From Promerops cafer (taxonomy: Eukaryota; Chordata; Aves; Passeriformes; Nectariniidae): 64,000 nucleotides of DNA. Location of the stretch: the NCBI GenBank assembly GCA_013398275.1, contig VZSE01006121.1, positions 876,245-940,244 on the forward strand, written 5' to 3'. The notes beneath the pieces were generated by a model. That model searched no databases. It was not told where the DNA came from and saw only the letters and a program-made list of their open reading frames with translations. Positions 23,605 through 36,700 of the stretch are shown here, piece after piece (position 1 is the first letter of the stretch; each line of letters starts with the position of its first letter). The position numbers and the translations under genes were made by a program.

Positions 23605-25642
23605 ATTATAAATCAATCTGATATTGGAGGAGTATTTTCATAGATGTGTCCACAAACACAAATAAACAAACCAGTAATTTTTTCTCTAGCTTTAACTAAA
23701 GTGCAGTAAACTTATTTCTAATCTGCTGTACTAGAAAAATGATTTTTTAAATCTTTCATAAAGCTTTCAAAACTGCAGTGCTGTTCTATGCTTAAAATGT
23801 TTTCTGTACTGACATTTTAAATTGTAGGTGTGTTCTTCTGTTGCTTAACAAAAAGAAGTAATATTGTGGGGAAAAATAATTTTGTTTTTCATAGCACAAA
23901 ACATAAATAATCAGTTGATGGATAAATTGCTTGGTTGTAGTTTGTGGACATGAATTTTAGTTGTTTAACTATGAATAGAAACTGTCATAAATGACACTAA
24001 TTGGACTCCTAGTCTTATACGATTCAGCTGGTGCTGACACAATTTCATAATAAAAATTAGACACTTTGAATCTAGTTTTGTAACCATATCAGTTCAGATA
24101 CTTGCTGTATAAAGGGAATATCTGCACAAATAGTTGTGATCAAACTGAACTTTGATCTGAAATGGAAATTGATTTTTCTCCTTACTAGGAATTTTACAAT
24201 GTCTTCCCAAAGTATTGAAGCTCAAGCTGGTTTTGTGACAGCTTTCTTTTTGACAAGGACTGAGTGAAAGATATTGTTACTTTTCCTCCAGATACACTCC
24301 CAATAACTGCCATAATTCCCATTTTTTTTCACGGGGTCATGTTCACTTTGTCTCTAATTAACTGTTCTTTTATATGTTTAATATCCATTCTTTCTGGCAC
24401 TTGCAGAGTTGGTGACTATTACTAAAAGGTGGCCCACAAGTGCTATTTTGCTTATGGAGCTTCACCCAGGAGCTCCCTACTCTGATCTGGTCCTCTTTGT
24501 TTTCTTTTGAGTAGTGTGAATAGACTGAGAGACCGGACTCTCATCTAGCTTGCATTGAGGGTGGGGTGATATTTTGTTTGTGATGCTCTACAAGTAAACC
24601 AGTGCCATGTGCAAGGCTTGGAGTTGAATCCTCTTGCTCCTGTCTCTATACCCACATTGTGGAGCCCAGGTTTGTGTGTTTGTGGGGAAGCTCTGTGGAA
24701 CCTCAGCAGTTGTTTCTTTTACACTTCATCATCTTCCAGTTCAGTCCACGGAAAATAAACCTAAACTCTGATTACTGTGTCTGTTTTATGTTTTGCTCTT
24801 TAAATTTTCTTTGCCTTTTTTATGGCATCCTTCCAAAACGTGTTGCCCTCTATAAACATTATGCTATTAAATTTTTGAAGCTCATGACAATGTTGTTCCA
24901 CAGATCATGCATTTGCATTTTCAGGGTAAACACCCTCCAACCAGAAACTTAAGCAAGCTCAGTCTTTTGTGGTCCACTCTGTCCTCCTATGCCCTGGGAT
25001 CAGGAGTCCCTTGACTGTTTTCATGTCACTCACATGATGTTGTTTCACACTTGGGAGTTACATCTTCGGGTCAGCACTTCCTTGCTCTTTGGAAATACCC
25101 CTCTCTTTAGAGAACGCAGTTGCTCGACTCTAACTGCTCTTAGTCAAACAGCAGATTTTTAGAACTACTGAGTAGGTCTTTCTAAACTTTACAGTCCTCC
25201 CCCAGAGAAGGTTATCATCATAGAATTGGAAATTACCCCAAAGAAACTTAGCAGCAGCAAATCTAGCACAGATAAACAAAGAGTTGTTGGGGAAAGACCT
25301 TCAGTATTTCCAGCCATAGTTTTAAACCCACAAGATTCCTCTTTGAAAAATCCTTGAGACTGATCACATTGTGCCTTGGCAAAGACTTTTGGGATCTAGA
25401 ATGATATTTTACTTAGTGACTCGTGGGTCTCCTCACTCAGGCAGGGAGATAAAAGAAGATAAGATGGTCAAATAGAAAAATGTTAACTTTGAATGATGTA
25501 TAATGGTCAGTCAAGGCCATAGTGTAGCTTGTCTACTTTGTGACAGATAAGCAACTGTGGTGCAAGGACTACCCATGGTTTTTAGATTAAAAATTCTTAT
25601 TTAGCTGTTTAGCTTTGTCTAAATTATAGGAGCTTTTTAAAA

Positions 25643-25704
25643 TTTATTTATTTATTTATTTTGAGTTGTGGTTATTTATTTTTCAGTGTTTTTTTTTTTT
25701 TTTT
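25643..25704. repeat. (TTTA)n followed by poly(T)
   Basis: Five TTTA copies at 25643-25662 and a T16 run at 25689-25704. Low-complexity DNA that may mark the reversed tail of a decayed retroposon. Confidence 0.7.
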
Positions 25705-28700
25705 CCTTCTGGATACAAATGATACCAAATCTTGCTGAAGCAACGTGCTATTCAAAAGCTTAATCAATGTGATAGTTCCACCTTTTTGTTTTCAAATATA
25801 TACAAAATATCTAAAAACAGTTTCTCAGTGCAATAGTTTGAGCATTTCAGATGCCATTGCTAATATTCAGGAATGACTGGCTGTGCTTGGGAGTTCAGTG
25901 TATTAAGCTCAGTAACTTCTGTTCCAAGTGTGTTGCTGGGGAGGGCAGAGAGGAGAGGGTCATACTGCACTGTGGAAAATGGATTTAGGAAAAAGCCCAA
26001 GTAATGATACATCTTATTTGTGTTAGCAGGCGACAGCACACATAGTTTGTACAGGTCTTTGTAATTGTTTTTGATAATCAGTCCAAGAAAGTGGCAAGAA
26101 TTAGTGCTAACAAGAAATCCCATCTTGGAATGCAAACTCACTGGGACAGGACTCATATTTTCCTCTCTGTTTATAGGGCTGTTGTACACTTCAATGCTTA
26201 CACAGTACAAATGTAAAAATAAAATGAAACCAGTGATGATGATGTCAGGAAGTGAACTCTCTTTCAATTCACTCCCTGTAATGACATGCACTTTTTAAAA
26301 AAAGACATAAACTTCTTTATGCATGAGGAGAGCACAAGAGTTGAATGTGCAATTAGAAGTAATTTAGTTCAGAAATAGACAACTTGTTTGTCTGCTGGCA
26401 TAACTGATGATAGCGCTGGTATCCAGTGTCCCAGATATTTACAGTAAAAAAGGAAATTAACAATAAAGCCATCAAACTGAAGTTATCAACTGATGAGAAA
26501 AAAAATGTAGGCAAAAAAAATCACTGGCTAATGTTCCCTCAGAAACAAACCCAAGTGACCAGTTAACCACAGCATTCCCAGTGCTCCTGACTGGTGCTGG
26601 CTGGAGCAGTCCTCCCTCATTCCTTCCTGCCTCTGCCCTCCTCTCTGGGGCTCTGCTGGCCAGTGGATGTGGGCTGGGAGCCCTGGCACAGCTGAAGCCC
26701 AGGTAGCCTCAGTACTTGATATGCTAGGTCTGGTAGTTAGAAAAGAAACAACAGTTAAAAATTAAAAAACTTAGGTTTCGTTGATAAGATCTTGGATCCT
26801 AAGGCAAGTGCTGGAATAACCTGAAGTACATCTTGATAGGAAGATATCCAAAAGCATGGTCTCAAGCAATATGGTCTAAATTGGGACTTCATCTTCTCAT
26901 AACAATTTTTTCTTCCCTGCTGGAATGGGCAATGTGCACATATATTCTGAGAAAGGAGTTCCTAAAGGATGGATAAGGGGGTTGGCAGCTTCTCTTGAAA
27001 CAGAATGCTGACCTTAGAGTGGCTCAATGCCCTGGGGGAAAAAAGGTTATTTATTTAGGGTTGAAGTTATTAAATTAGGATTAAGTCAGATACGTAAAAG
27101 ATTGTTGTTGAACTCACATTTTTGGCTCAATATTAGGCTGTGCAGAGATTAAAAAACTGTTTCCTGAATATAGAAGGAGGTTTTAATATGGGCCAAGTGG
27201 CAACATTCTTTTGTTTTCAGAGAGGCGTGGGAGACTTACCTCACATCCAGGTGTAGAGGATTGTATTCATGGGATTTGCTTTTTTCAATTTGATTCTTCC
27301 TCATCTGAACCAGTAAAGAAGTCTCTGGCTGTATCTAAAGGGCAGAGGTGGAGCAATAATACCCAGAAAAACATGAATTAGTTTTGAATGAGCTGGGCAG
27401 CAGCTGTGTGAGCATCAGCACTGATGTGGGCAGGATACTGTGGAGATGCAGCTCCAGTGTTTCGAGTCCTTGAGCAAACTCAGTCAGAGCTGCCTTTGAT
27501 ACCAGCCTGCATCCTGCTGTGTAGGTCCCCTCAGGAAAAGCTGAGGAGACCAAGCCTTCAACGAGATGAGTGAGGAGCACAGGGCTGCTGCTTTTGTCCA
27601 GCTCAGCCTGGCCGAGGACTGCCTTAGGCAGAGTGTGGGACAGCAGGTGCCCTGCCCTGCAGTAAGGACTGAAGCTCCTGTCGGGAGCAGACTAAATCCC
27701 AAGGGCTGGTGAGTTCAGTGTGCAGGAATCTTACAGGAGGTCAGCAGCTCTGTAAGGGGTTTTTCTAGGCTTGCACTTTTTGGTCTTGTGAAGATGGGAA
27801 AATCTTTCTCTCAGGGGGCAGTGGCGGAGCCCAGAGTGTGGCAGGGCAGAGCTCTGGCTGCCCGGGAAGCTGCACCTTTTCTTCTACATCTTTTACCTCT
27901 TCGAGTAATCCAGTACGATCGTGGGATACCTCAGGAATACCCGGAGCTCTGCAGCACTCGGCAGCCTGCTCCTGCAGCTGTGTGTGTGAGAGGTGCATGA
28001 GGGCTGGCAGACAGGGAGGAGGGCAGAGGGTGGTAACCCTACAGCAGAAGTGTTTCCAGAAGTAACTGTGAAAATCCTAGCAGGAGATCCTGCACTGTCT
28101 CTTTGTGATAAAACTTTGCTAAGTTTACAAGTCAAAAGGTGATTTTTCTAACTCACGCATTTGGGTTTGACAATCAAGGTGTTTTCTGTCTGAATTTTAC
28201 TTCATTGCCAGTAGTAAAAATTCCAGCTTGTTCAGCCATGGTTATATTGGTTTTGCAGAGCTAACAGTAGTAAAATCTTGTTTTTGTCCACAAAGCTAGC
28301 AGATTAGGTCTCAGAGAAACATCACCCAGACAGCAGATGTATAGAAAAACCTGTTTCTTTTTTTAAATTGATGACTTAGCTTGAACCAAACACTTTTGAA
28401 ACAACTGAGTGCTTCTTTTACCACCCTCAGCCCCTGTGCATTGCCTTGCATAGGTAAAGAAGAGATTCTTGCTGTGGCAGTACTAATGAAAATTATGCCA
28501 CTTGCCATGTATTACTGACTATTCCAACAAAAATACTCATGTTATAGGGTATACTTCCTCTGCTTTCTTGTTTTTAATGCCAATATTTGAATCTCTGAAG
28601 TGAAACCATATGTTATCAACCAGTACTTTTTTCCTCATAGCATTTTCAAAGCTCTGTTAAAATGCTGTTGGCCTCTGTTTCTCTTGTATGTCCTCTCACT

Positions 28701-31700
28701 TCTGTTATTTCCTTACTTCAATGACAGCAGACAATTTCTGTTATGATTAATCCTCCGTAGAGGCGACAACAAGAAAAGATGAAACTTTGGTTTAAAGAAA
28801 CATAAAAAATATATCTGCTCAATTTTTATTTGTTTACTCTGCAGTCTGTCGCCAGAATTATCTGTCTTCCCAGCCTCCTGCTGTTTGTAGTTTTCTTGCT
28901 GTTACGGAAGCTACCAACATAAAAATGCCCCTTTGAAGTCAGAATGTACTTCCAAAGTCATTGGTCTGGTTTAGTCTTTCCTCTCACTTCTAACTTCTAG
29001 GAATGAACAAGGCAAGTATTTTGTAGTACAATAAAATTCATGATTTGAGAGTGTCCTTTGAAGGTATGGATGAAACATCAGTTATGAAGAAGGCCGTTGC
29101 TGCAATTAAGTGATGCAGTCCTTTGATTGCTACCTTGATCTTTGATTGGAGAGTAGCAGTGTGTGGTAGGTTTTTCCAGCTGCTGACAGAGATCTCTCCT
29201 GGCTGTTTAGCCATGGCACTTGTTCCTGGCAGCACTGAAAGCATGGGAATTGGTCATGCCAACCCATGCACTGTGCAAGCTACCCTGCATTGCCACTATC
29301 TTAAAAATAAATTCCTGTTAGCATTGAGAAAAAGCTTCAATGGAAAAAGAACAAATAGAAAAGATTACAATACTATAAACCAGTGCCTCTGAATCCTGGA
29401 TATACAACATAGAACTGGGGGGAGAGAATTATTTTCAGAAGCTCTGTGTACAGCTCAGGAACAAGGCTGCAGCATCATGTGTCCCTGCTTTCATGGATCT
29501 TGGATACCCACAGGCAGCAAACCATGGGCTTGTTAAATTGTTCTAGTATTCCATTGCTCTCTTTTCTGAAGGGGCTAAAGACCATTTGTTATTCCATTAT
29601 GTGAAGAACCCTGGCTCACGTGCAAATACTGGGCATTCATCTGTTAAATGATGGTAGTACCTTGGTGCATAGGCACCTGCTGGCTGGAAATGCACATACC
29701 CTGTTCTTGAAAAGCACATTATCTGCTGCTTGGGTTTTGCTCAGTGATGAATTTCTTCCTAAGTGACAAGAGAAGGCATATGGCCTTCCAGGGGCTCCGT
29801 AAAGGCAGTGTGATCTGTACCACTAGGAAGATTTCTTTGTCTGATTTCTCTGTAAGATGAAACATGGCAGGGTACCCTGTGTATGAAAGGCCCCTGTTTT
29901 AAGAAATAACTAACACCTGTATCCTGTAAATTAGGCTGACAGCATTGAAATCTGCAGTATCCTTATTTAGGAAGGAAAGACCTTCCAAAATGTCATGCAT
30001 TTTTTGGTGGACGTGCTGCCTGGTCACAGACCTGGGGTAGTCCCACAAGTATCTAATGGAAAATCAGCAAGCAGGATATTTTGGTTTGCCTTTCTTAACT
30101 GACTTGTTTTCCTTTTAAGCAAATACGAAGCGGCTTTTCTAACCACTGGATGTGCTGTGCCTTCTGTATTGGAATTTATAGAAAGCTGTTAAGAGTCTAA
30201 GATATGTGGAAAAAATGAGATGATGTGGTGAGAGCAGGATTATGTCTTATTGTGCAGATATTGTGTGCTTTGGTCTCCTGAGGAGCTTGTGAAGGCTTCT
30301 CTAGTGGGGCATGTCTCAGTGACTGTCAAATATTTCTCATGTGGCATGTCCAAGCTATTCAGTCCCTGTCCTTGTTAAAGGATAGACATCCGTGTCTTGT
30401 TTTGAAGTCAGTGTATGTGTTAATTAGAGATTCTGGTAGTAGTCACTTGGGGGTTAAACTGTTCCCAGAGGATTATTTTCAACATTGTTGTTGTTCTGCT
30501 CTCTCTCCTCCCCATTGCATTTGTTCTACTGAGAACCTGTTTCACCTCATTATGGGGTTGATGCACTACCTTCATGGATGCTGCTTTATTCAAAAATCTA
30601 GAAGACCCTCTGCTGTGATAGACAGAGATCCCAGCCTGCAGCACCAAAATGAAACACACACAGATCTCTGTGCAGAGCATTGTGACAAGTGGACTTTAGG
30701 GCCACTTCCAGTAGTGCCAGCTGCTGGATCTGATTGTCTCTTCTGATTTGGAGCAGGAAGAATTATTCTGATTTTTATTCTGAGATTATTCCGATTTTTT
30801 ATTCTGAGATTATTTTGCCTCTGCAGTTTGTACTGGGGAGGTTGCTGGTCTTAGCTGTTGAGTCTAAGCCCTGTGCAGATCAATAGAGAACATAGGAACA
30901 TAAACAAAACCAAATTAGACACTGCCAGTTTGAGGTTTCCCCCTCTGCAGGGCCCTTGTGGTTCCTGGGCTCAAGCTGTGAAAGGAGGCGACTGTGCTGC
31001 CACAGCAATCTCCTATCCCATGGCAAAGGCTGAGTTCCTGAGGCCATGGCTGAGAGTCTGGCAGGGAAAATGGTGTGTGCTCTGATCTTTCTACCATTGT
31101 TCAGTTTTCCTGCAAAGTTAGCAACTATAAAGGTCCCAGTTTCCAAGCTCTAGGGGAGGTTTAGGGGTTTCTTTTTTTCTCTTCATGGGACCAAACCCGT
31201 TCTCAGGCCAGGTGTAAAGTTTTTGGATGGCTAGTGGGATATTTTTTTTTCCTCAAAAGCCTACACAAAACAGTTTTAGTACCAAACAGTCTTCCTTTTA
31301 TAGTCTCTGTTAAACACAGAGACCCTTTCAGTTTACATTTGCCCCATTCCTCAAGTGAAGATTACGTTAACGACTCCTATTACTTTCTTCTGCCTTCTTT
31401 GCCTAATCTGTTTGTTTATTCCCATTTATTTCTGGCATAGTTTAACTAAAGCTGAGAGTTCAGTCAAACTTTCTGGCTCAGACTGCTTCAGTGCTTCTGT
31501 GCAAACTTTTCCTTCATGACACTCAATTTACTGATACCCTTCCTTTGGAAAATGAACACTATTTGAAAAATTTTTGGTAGCTGCAAGACTGGATACCTCT
31601 TAACCATGTCCTAAATCATTATAAAATACTGGAGAAGCTCTGCAGACTCCCACAACTTATTGTATTGAAAAAATCTCAAACTTTTTAATGTGCATGGTGA

Positions 31701-32160
31701 TACATATTTCTTTTTTCTATTCAAGATTAGCTAATTATTTTCACTTACTGAATTAGAATGTGTACACAATCCTGATTTAGGAGATAACATTTTCTGGATA
31801 AAACAGCAGAAAAGTGCTGCTTTTGATGATCCACCTCAGTGTGACAAATGCTCTTCCTTTTGATGAGGCATTAACCTTTCAGCTGACACATTGATGCTTT
31901 CACTGCTATTCAAATACAAAGAAGTTCAGGAAATGAACAACAGATAGATTTTCAAAAAATTGCTGTACAGTCTCAGCTAACTTCAGGCATCTACACATTG
32001 CTAATGAGATGCCACGACCTGCTTTTCTGTCAGAATTAGGGTCATCTGCAGCTGAGTGGAAGAAGGCTGCTGGTGTCTTAGCTGCTTTGGAGAACAAACT
32101 CTCCTTGATCAAATGGTGCTACAGTCTAGTATTAAAAGAAGATGGGTTTGTTAAATGAAA
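25705..32160. other. Intron 1, non-coding interval
   Basis: No gene recognised. GC-richer patches at 26580-26710 and 27330-28060 carry overlapping short frames on both strands with no domain or splice logic. A 25-bp near-tandem repeat lies at 30763-30813. Confidence 0.5.
30763..30813. repeat. Imperfect tandem duplication, about 25-bp unit, two copies
   Basis: A unit of the form TTATTCTGATTTTTATTCTGAGA is followed by a second copy with C for T and one extra T. It is a local slippage duplication in AT-rich DNA. Confidence 0.75.
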
Positions 32161-32232
32161 ACTTCCTTGGTGTTTCATGGCAGGGAAATAAACATGGCTC
32201 TTGAGCCACCGTGACAAAAAAAAAAAAAAAAC
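31900..32232 (+). pseudogene. Candidate retroposed mRNA 3' end (poly(A) tail with AATAAA)
   Basis: A 17-base A run at 32216-32232 is preceded, 23 bases upstream, by a canonical AATAAA at 32187-32192. This is the spacing of a genuine cleavage/polyadenylation site and is what a processed retrocopy looks like. The 5' limit given is arbitrary: I could not recognise the parent gene, no long frame is present, and I did not find a target-site duplication. Alternatively it is an A-rich simple repeat with a chance AATAAA. Confidence 0.3.
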
Positions 32233-33265
32233 CAAACAAGTAGAGAAGAAATAGTTAGTAGTCCTAAAAATCAACATTCTGGATATGAGCAGCTATTTTC
32301 TGGGCCATGCAGATTGGATAAACTTGTGTGGGTTGAGTACTCTTGTTTGTGTATGCGGCTGATTAGCATGAGCCCTGTACCCAAGATTGTTGGTCTGTGT
32401 CAATCACATGTGGGTCTAACAAAAAATGGCATTCTGCAGCCAAGTCCAGTTCTGATGAGTCAGCGGGTTGGGTGTACAGCCAAGCTCTGTGCCCCTCAGT
32501 GACATGGAAACCACAGCTGCTGGTGGAAAACAGGGCTCTTTTCCTTTCCATGAAGCAAGTGGAGCAAAAGGGTTTGCAAATACGGCATATTTTCTAGATT
32601 ATATGATTGCTTTTCAAGAGCATGCCATGAAAAATTATCACTTTAAGGGAATGTTGCTAAGAAAAGGCAGCATTTTGTAACTGTATCCAGTTTGGTGAAG
32701 TTCTTGTGTACACAAAGAAGAGACGCAAAATGTCAGTGTCTTGTTTAGTAAGAAACTGATTTAAGAAGAAAGTTAACTTGTAGGAAAAAAGATTACATAA
32801 GGCTATGAAATACATCCCTTTTCTTGTCTTTTACAGTAATTTGAGCTTTTACATTAAGTAAACCTAATTTTGTCCTGAAATTATTGTACCCAGAAGAAGA
32901 ATTGGTAAGCTGATACCTTTTGTAACCAAGCAGAGTAGAAATTTATTCTATGCCAGGCCTGAGATTTAAAGCAAAATAGTTTTATAAGGATGTAAATCTC
33001 TAAGATTTAAAAAACCCCCACATTTTTCCACTATCATTCAGAATTAGTAAGATTCAAATGAAACTATATTTGATAAAATACTAGGTTGATGTCCAAAATA
33101 AGAATAATCATCATTTTCTTACATGAATAGACATTCGTTTGCTAATGCATCTTATTGAAAACAGGATTTTAAACAACAGCATGTTAGTTTTCATGCACAT
33201 AAGCTGCAGTACAGATAATTTGCAGTTTAAAAGCACTGATTTTTCGGGGGGAAAAAAAAAAAGTC
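32233..33265. other. Intron 1, non-coding interval
   Basis: No gene, repeat element or RNA gene recognised. Only short chance frames are present in this AT-rich DNA. Confidence 0.55.
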
Positions 33266-33289
33266 TCTAGATGATGATCCCTGCGTTTA

Positions 33290-33680
33290 GATAACCTTCA
33301 GAAAGCAGAGAGCAGGAGCAGGTCAGGGAGGAGGAGGAAGGAAAGGGGCTGTGGGGTGGAGCAGAATCTGGGGAGTCGGAGCTGGGTGTGAACTCCCCTG
33401 TGTCACCCAGCGACAGTGCCCGGGTGCTGAGGCTGCCACGGGTGACCCTGAGTGCGGGGGTGACACCCCGCAGGTGCCTCCCTCCCGGAGCATCCCCAGC
33501 CCGCAGGTGCCTCCCTGTGTCCCGGGGCACGCACCTGGCCCCGGGCTCGGAGCGCTGCTGCAGTGCGGTGTCTGCAGCGGGTGGCAGTGCCCTGGGGCAC
33601 GAAGGAGGTGCTGGGCACTGGGCAACGCCAGGAGCTGGAACAAGGCTGCTCCGTACGTGTTTAGGTGAAACAGGCGCTAC
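33290..33680. promoter_or_regulatory. Intronic CpG-rich patch
   Basis: A GC- and CpG-rich block (roughly twenty CpG between 33400 and 33660) is embedded in AT-rich intron. It carries overlapping open frames on both strands (for example 149 codons on the minus strand at 33267-33716). These frames are expected from GC-rich, stop-poor DNA and show no known domain. A 17-bp direct repeat occurs at 33467-33483 and 33500-33516. It could be an enhancer, an orphan CpG island or a decayed GC-rich minisatellite. Confidence 0.4.
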
Positions 33681-33716
33681 TCCTGGGAAAGAGGAGCTGT
33701 CTGTGCAGCCAAGCAT

Positions 33717-36700
33717 GAGAAGCTGATAGGTGATTGTGCAGAAAAACGTACACCTAAAGACAAAAAGAGGTGAAATTCTCGGGAGAGTACAAATTCTTGT
33801 ACTTTTTGCAGTTTAGTGAAATCCTGGGCGACTAATTTTTTTCATTTTTCTGTGTTCATGGCATATCCTTAAGCCCAGTGTTGTTTTTTTCTTTAGGAGA
33901 TGGAATGTTTCTTTAGGGTGTATGAAATCAGAAAAAGAAGCTAATGCTACCTGGCTGAGAAGACCATCTCTGAATTAATTTTCTGTTTCACCCCCACCTT
34001 TTGTTGCATGTTTTCTGTTGATAATCGTAAATATTTCTACACAAACTTAGGGGTTGTTTTAGCAAAAGTGGAATGTCTTGCTTTCTTAAAACAGCAGATT
34101 CTGGCAAAAGCCTTTTCCTCCTTGTCTTCTGAACTGTCAGCAACAAAGATTTAAGTATTTTCAGTTGAGGTTTAAATGACTGTCTTTCTATAAACACTGC
34201 AGCTACCCAGTTGTGTATGTCATGTAGGACTTGCTGGTTCTTTGTAACAAATTCACAGACTATTTATTTTGCTCTTTTAAACAGAGCGTTTTTGAGACTG
34301 GCAATGTAACTTCTTAATATACAAAACTCTGAGATTTATAGTAGTTTGTGATGTTCTTTTAGAAATCTTGAATAGACAACCGAGCTGTAATTTTTAATAG
34401 AAGTGCTACTTATGGCATCTATTTTTAAATGATTAAATTTTTCCTTCTGATGTTTTGAACTGTTCTGTTTATTGTAGAGACCTTAGAGCTATTTTGCAAT
34501 TCAACATTAAAATAAAATGGTTTGGATATCTGGATGAGTTTTCTGAGTTAAAAAATAAATTTAAAAAAACATATTTTAAGATTAAAGGATATTGCATAAT
34601 AATTCATATGAATATTAAAAAAATAATTTGTAAAATTTTAATTCTTCAAATACAGAAAATAACAAAGCAGCAAATTTGGAAAATGGCTGAAATTCAATTA
34701 CAATTCTTGGAAGAGTTTGCCATTAAATTAGGTAATGATGACTGCATTGCTGTCCAGAGCTCCACTTTGTAAGTCTTAAACAAGACCAGTACTAAAGTAG
34801 TTATATAATGTTGTATTAGTAAAAGGGGAGAAAGGGAGATACCAAGAAAATACTGCCTTTAGGAAATGAGTTTATGCATGAGCTTTACTTCTTAAACTAT
34901 AATCTCTGAGATATTTTTGCAGTACCAAAAGGTTCTGCTCCGTCAGAGAACTGTGATGTAGATAATGATTTTTGCCCTTTTATGTTTCTTTATTCCTTTT
35001 CTTTAGTTTTTCATTAGTTGAAACAGTGGAAGGGTAAAATACTGGTTCTTTTTCCTGCAGTCTTTCTGTATCACACATACTGCTTGGCTGAGGGCTTTCT
35101 CTGGACTTAGAGTTTTGCTCCTGCAGTGTGCATGTGGGGAGCACCCTGGGACAATGGGAGGGACAAGGGTGGGCAGACAGTGTTTGCCCTGCACTGCTCC
35201 TGTGCAGCTCAGCCAGATCAACCTGGTTTCCTGCCCTGCTGTGAAAGCCTGATAGAGCTGACAAAGCTGAAACCACCAAGATCCAACTGAAATTGCATTA
35301 AATTAACAGAAGCCAAAGCAAACGTAACTGGGTAGGAATTTATTTTGTGGTGGGGTGTGTGGAGTCACTGCTGTAAATGTTTCCTGACACAGTACACTAG
35401 TAAGCTCTGGGTTTTTTATTTTGTTTTATTGTTATTTCATCAGATTTCAAGCACTGACTTTAGTTTGTCTGGGGTCTGCCTCAGGGGTAGTGTTTCTGTT
35501 GGGTTGTGTGCAAAATCTTCAGCCAAAATAGTGCCATTGTTTCTAAGAGTGGTGTCATAAAAATACGAATTTGGGCCATGCAAAACTCCTGGATATGTTC
35601 TCTGTTAAAATCTGTGATAGCTTGGGACCAGGAACTTGATAATTATCTGAAGTTTGGTGGATCTATGCTGTCCTTAAGGATTCAAACTCATTTGAGGCTT
35701 TGTGGAAAATAAAAGACTTTAAGGAGGAACAACTTGATGGGTAGCTCTCTATATTAATTTTGGGGTTTTGTTTGAATGATCTGACTGTAAATAGTTTTCT
35801 GTCATATAAGTGATGTTGATGTTATGTGGGAACAAGCAGTGTTTATAATAGGAGGAAAAAATTCAAATCAGATTATTTAATCAAAGCAGAAATTGCTGCA
35901 TATTGTACATTTTAGGAGATAAGAAACTGTTGACAGAGAAAGGAGAAAATGCAAGAGAATTGGAAAAAATCATATTTGTGTCAAGTTCCACTAATGCTTG
36001 AAATAGCATGCACAGTATAATTATAAAACTGTGATGTTAGTAGGAACCACAACACTTCATCTTTATTGCTTTTTATGATAGTAAGCAAACAAATAACCAC
36101 TACATACATAGTGATTCTAAGGCTGCAAGAAGCATATTTTTAAAGTAAACTGAAATGTTGGTACACAGAAAGTTATTTTTAAAGTTCAATAAGTTCTGTT
36201 TTCCCATTGTTTAGAAATACCCAAGGGAAAAGGCTGTATATAATGGATTAACAGCTTATATATTTTCCTGTCCACAGCTGAAAAATAAGATTAATAATGT
36301 ATTAGTGTGCAGAATCTGAGTACATGGCGTAAAGTTATACAATTCACAGGCTTTCTTTAGTAGGGATTGTCAGAATTTTTCAAGTATTTCTAACCTCTCT
36401 CACTTGTTTTTCCTTTATGGAATTGTGGATGCTTTTAGCAAAAAATATATTACTTACTGGTATAATTTGTGACTGGACTTAATAAGCTGACAATTTATTA
36501 AGATAAACCGTGAAAATATTATAGCCAGATAGCCAGATGTCAAACAGTTAAAATTGTCGTAATACGTTTGTTAAAGCTGTGGGCCATTCTTCAGCCTGGT
36601 AACTATAATTTTTATACAGTCACTGTTTTGAAAACTTTCTGCCTTTCAGCCTTACTTACTTTTACTCCCTCCCTTTGCTCCAGCCCAGAGTCTCACCAAC

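Larger units (their letters stand above)
9301..25600. other. Intron 1, non-coding interval
   Basis: AT-rich sequence with only short chance frames and no recognised gene or transposon. Notable small features are a full consensus CRE (TGACGTCA, 12991-12998), a hairpin at 14396-14416, a near-tandem 14-bp repeat at 20032-20061 and a perfect palindrome at 23584-23604. Confidence 0.55.

Noticed and set aside
25212..25245. Possible reversed CR1 tail (ATCATAGAATTGG)
   Set aside because: The match stops after about 12 bases. Without the conserved CR1 body this is not distinguishable from chance.
33267..33716. 149-codon minus-strand Ser/Pro-rich frame in the CpG patch
   Set aside because: Overlapping frames on both strands are equally long. 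This is the expected effect of high GC on stop-codon frequency.
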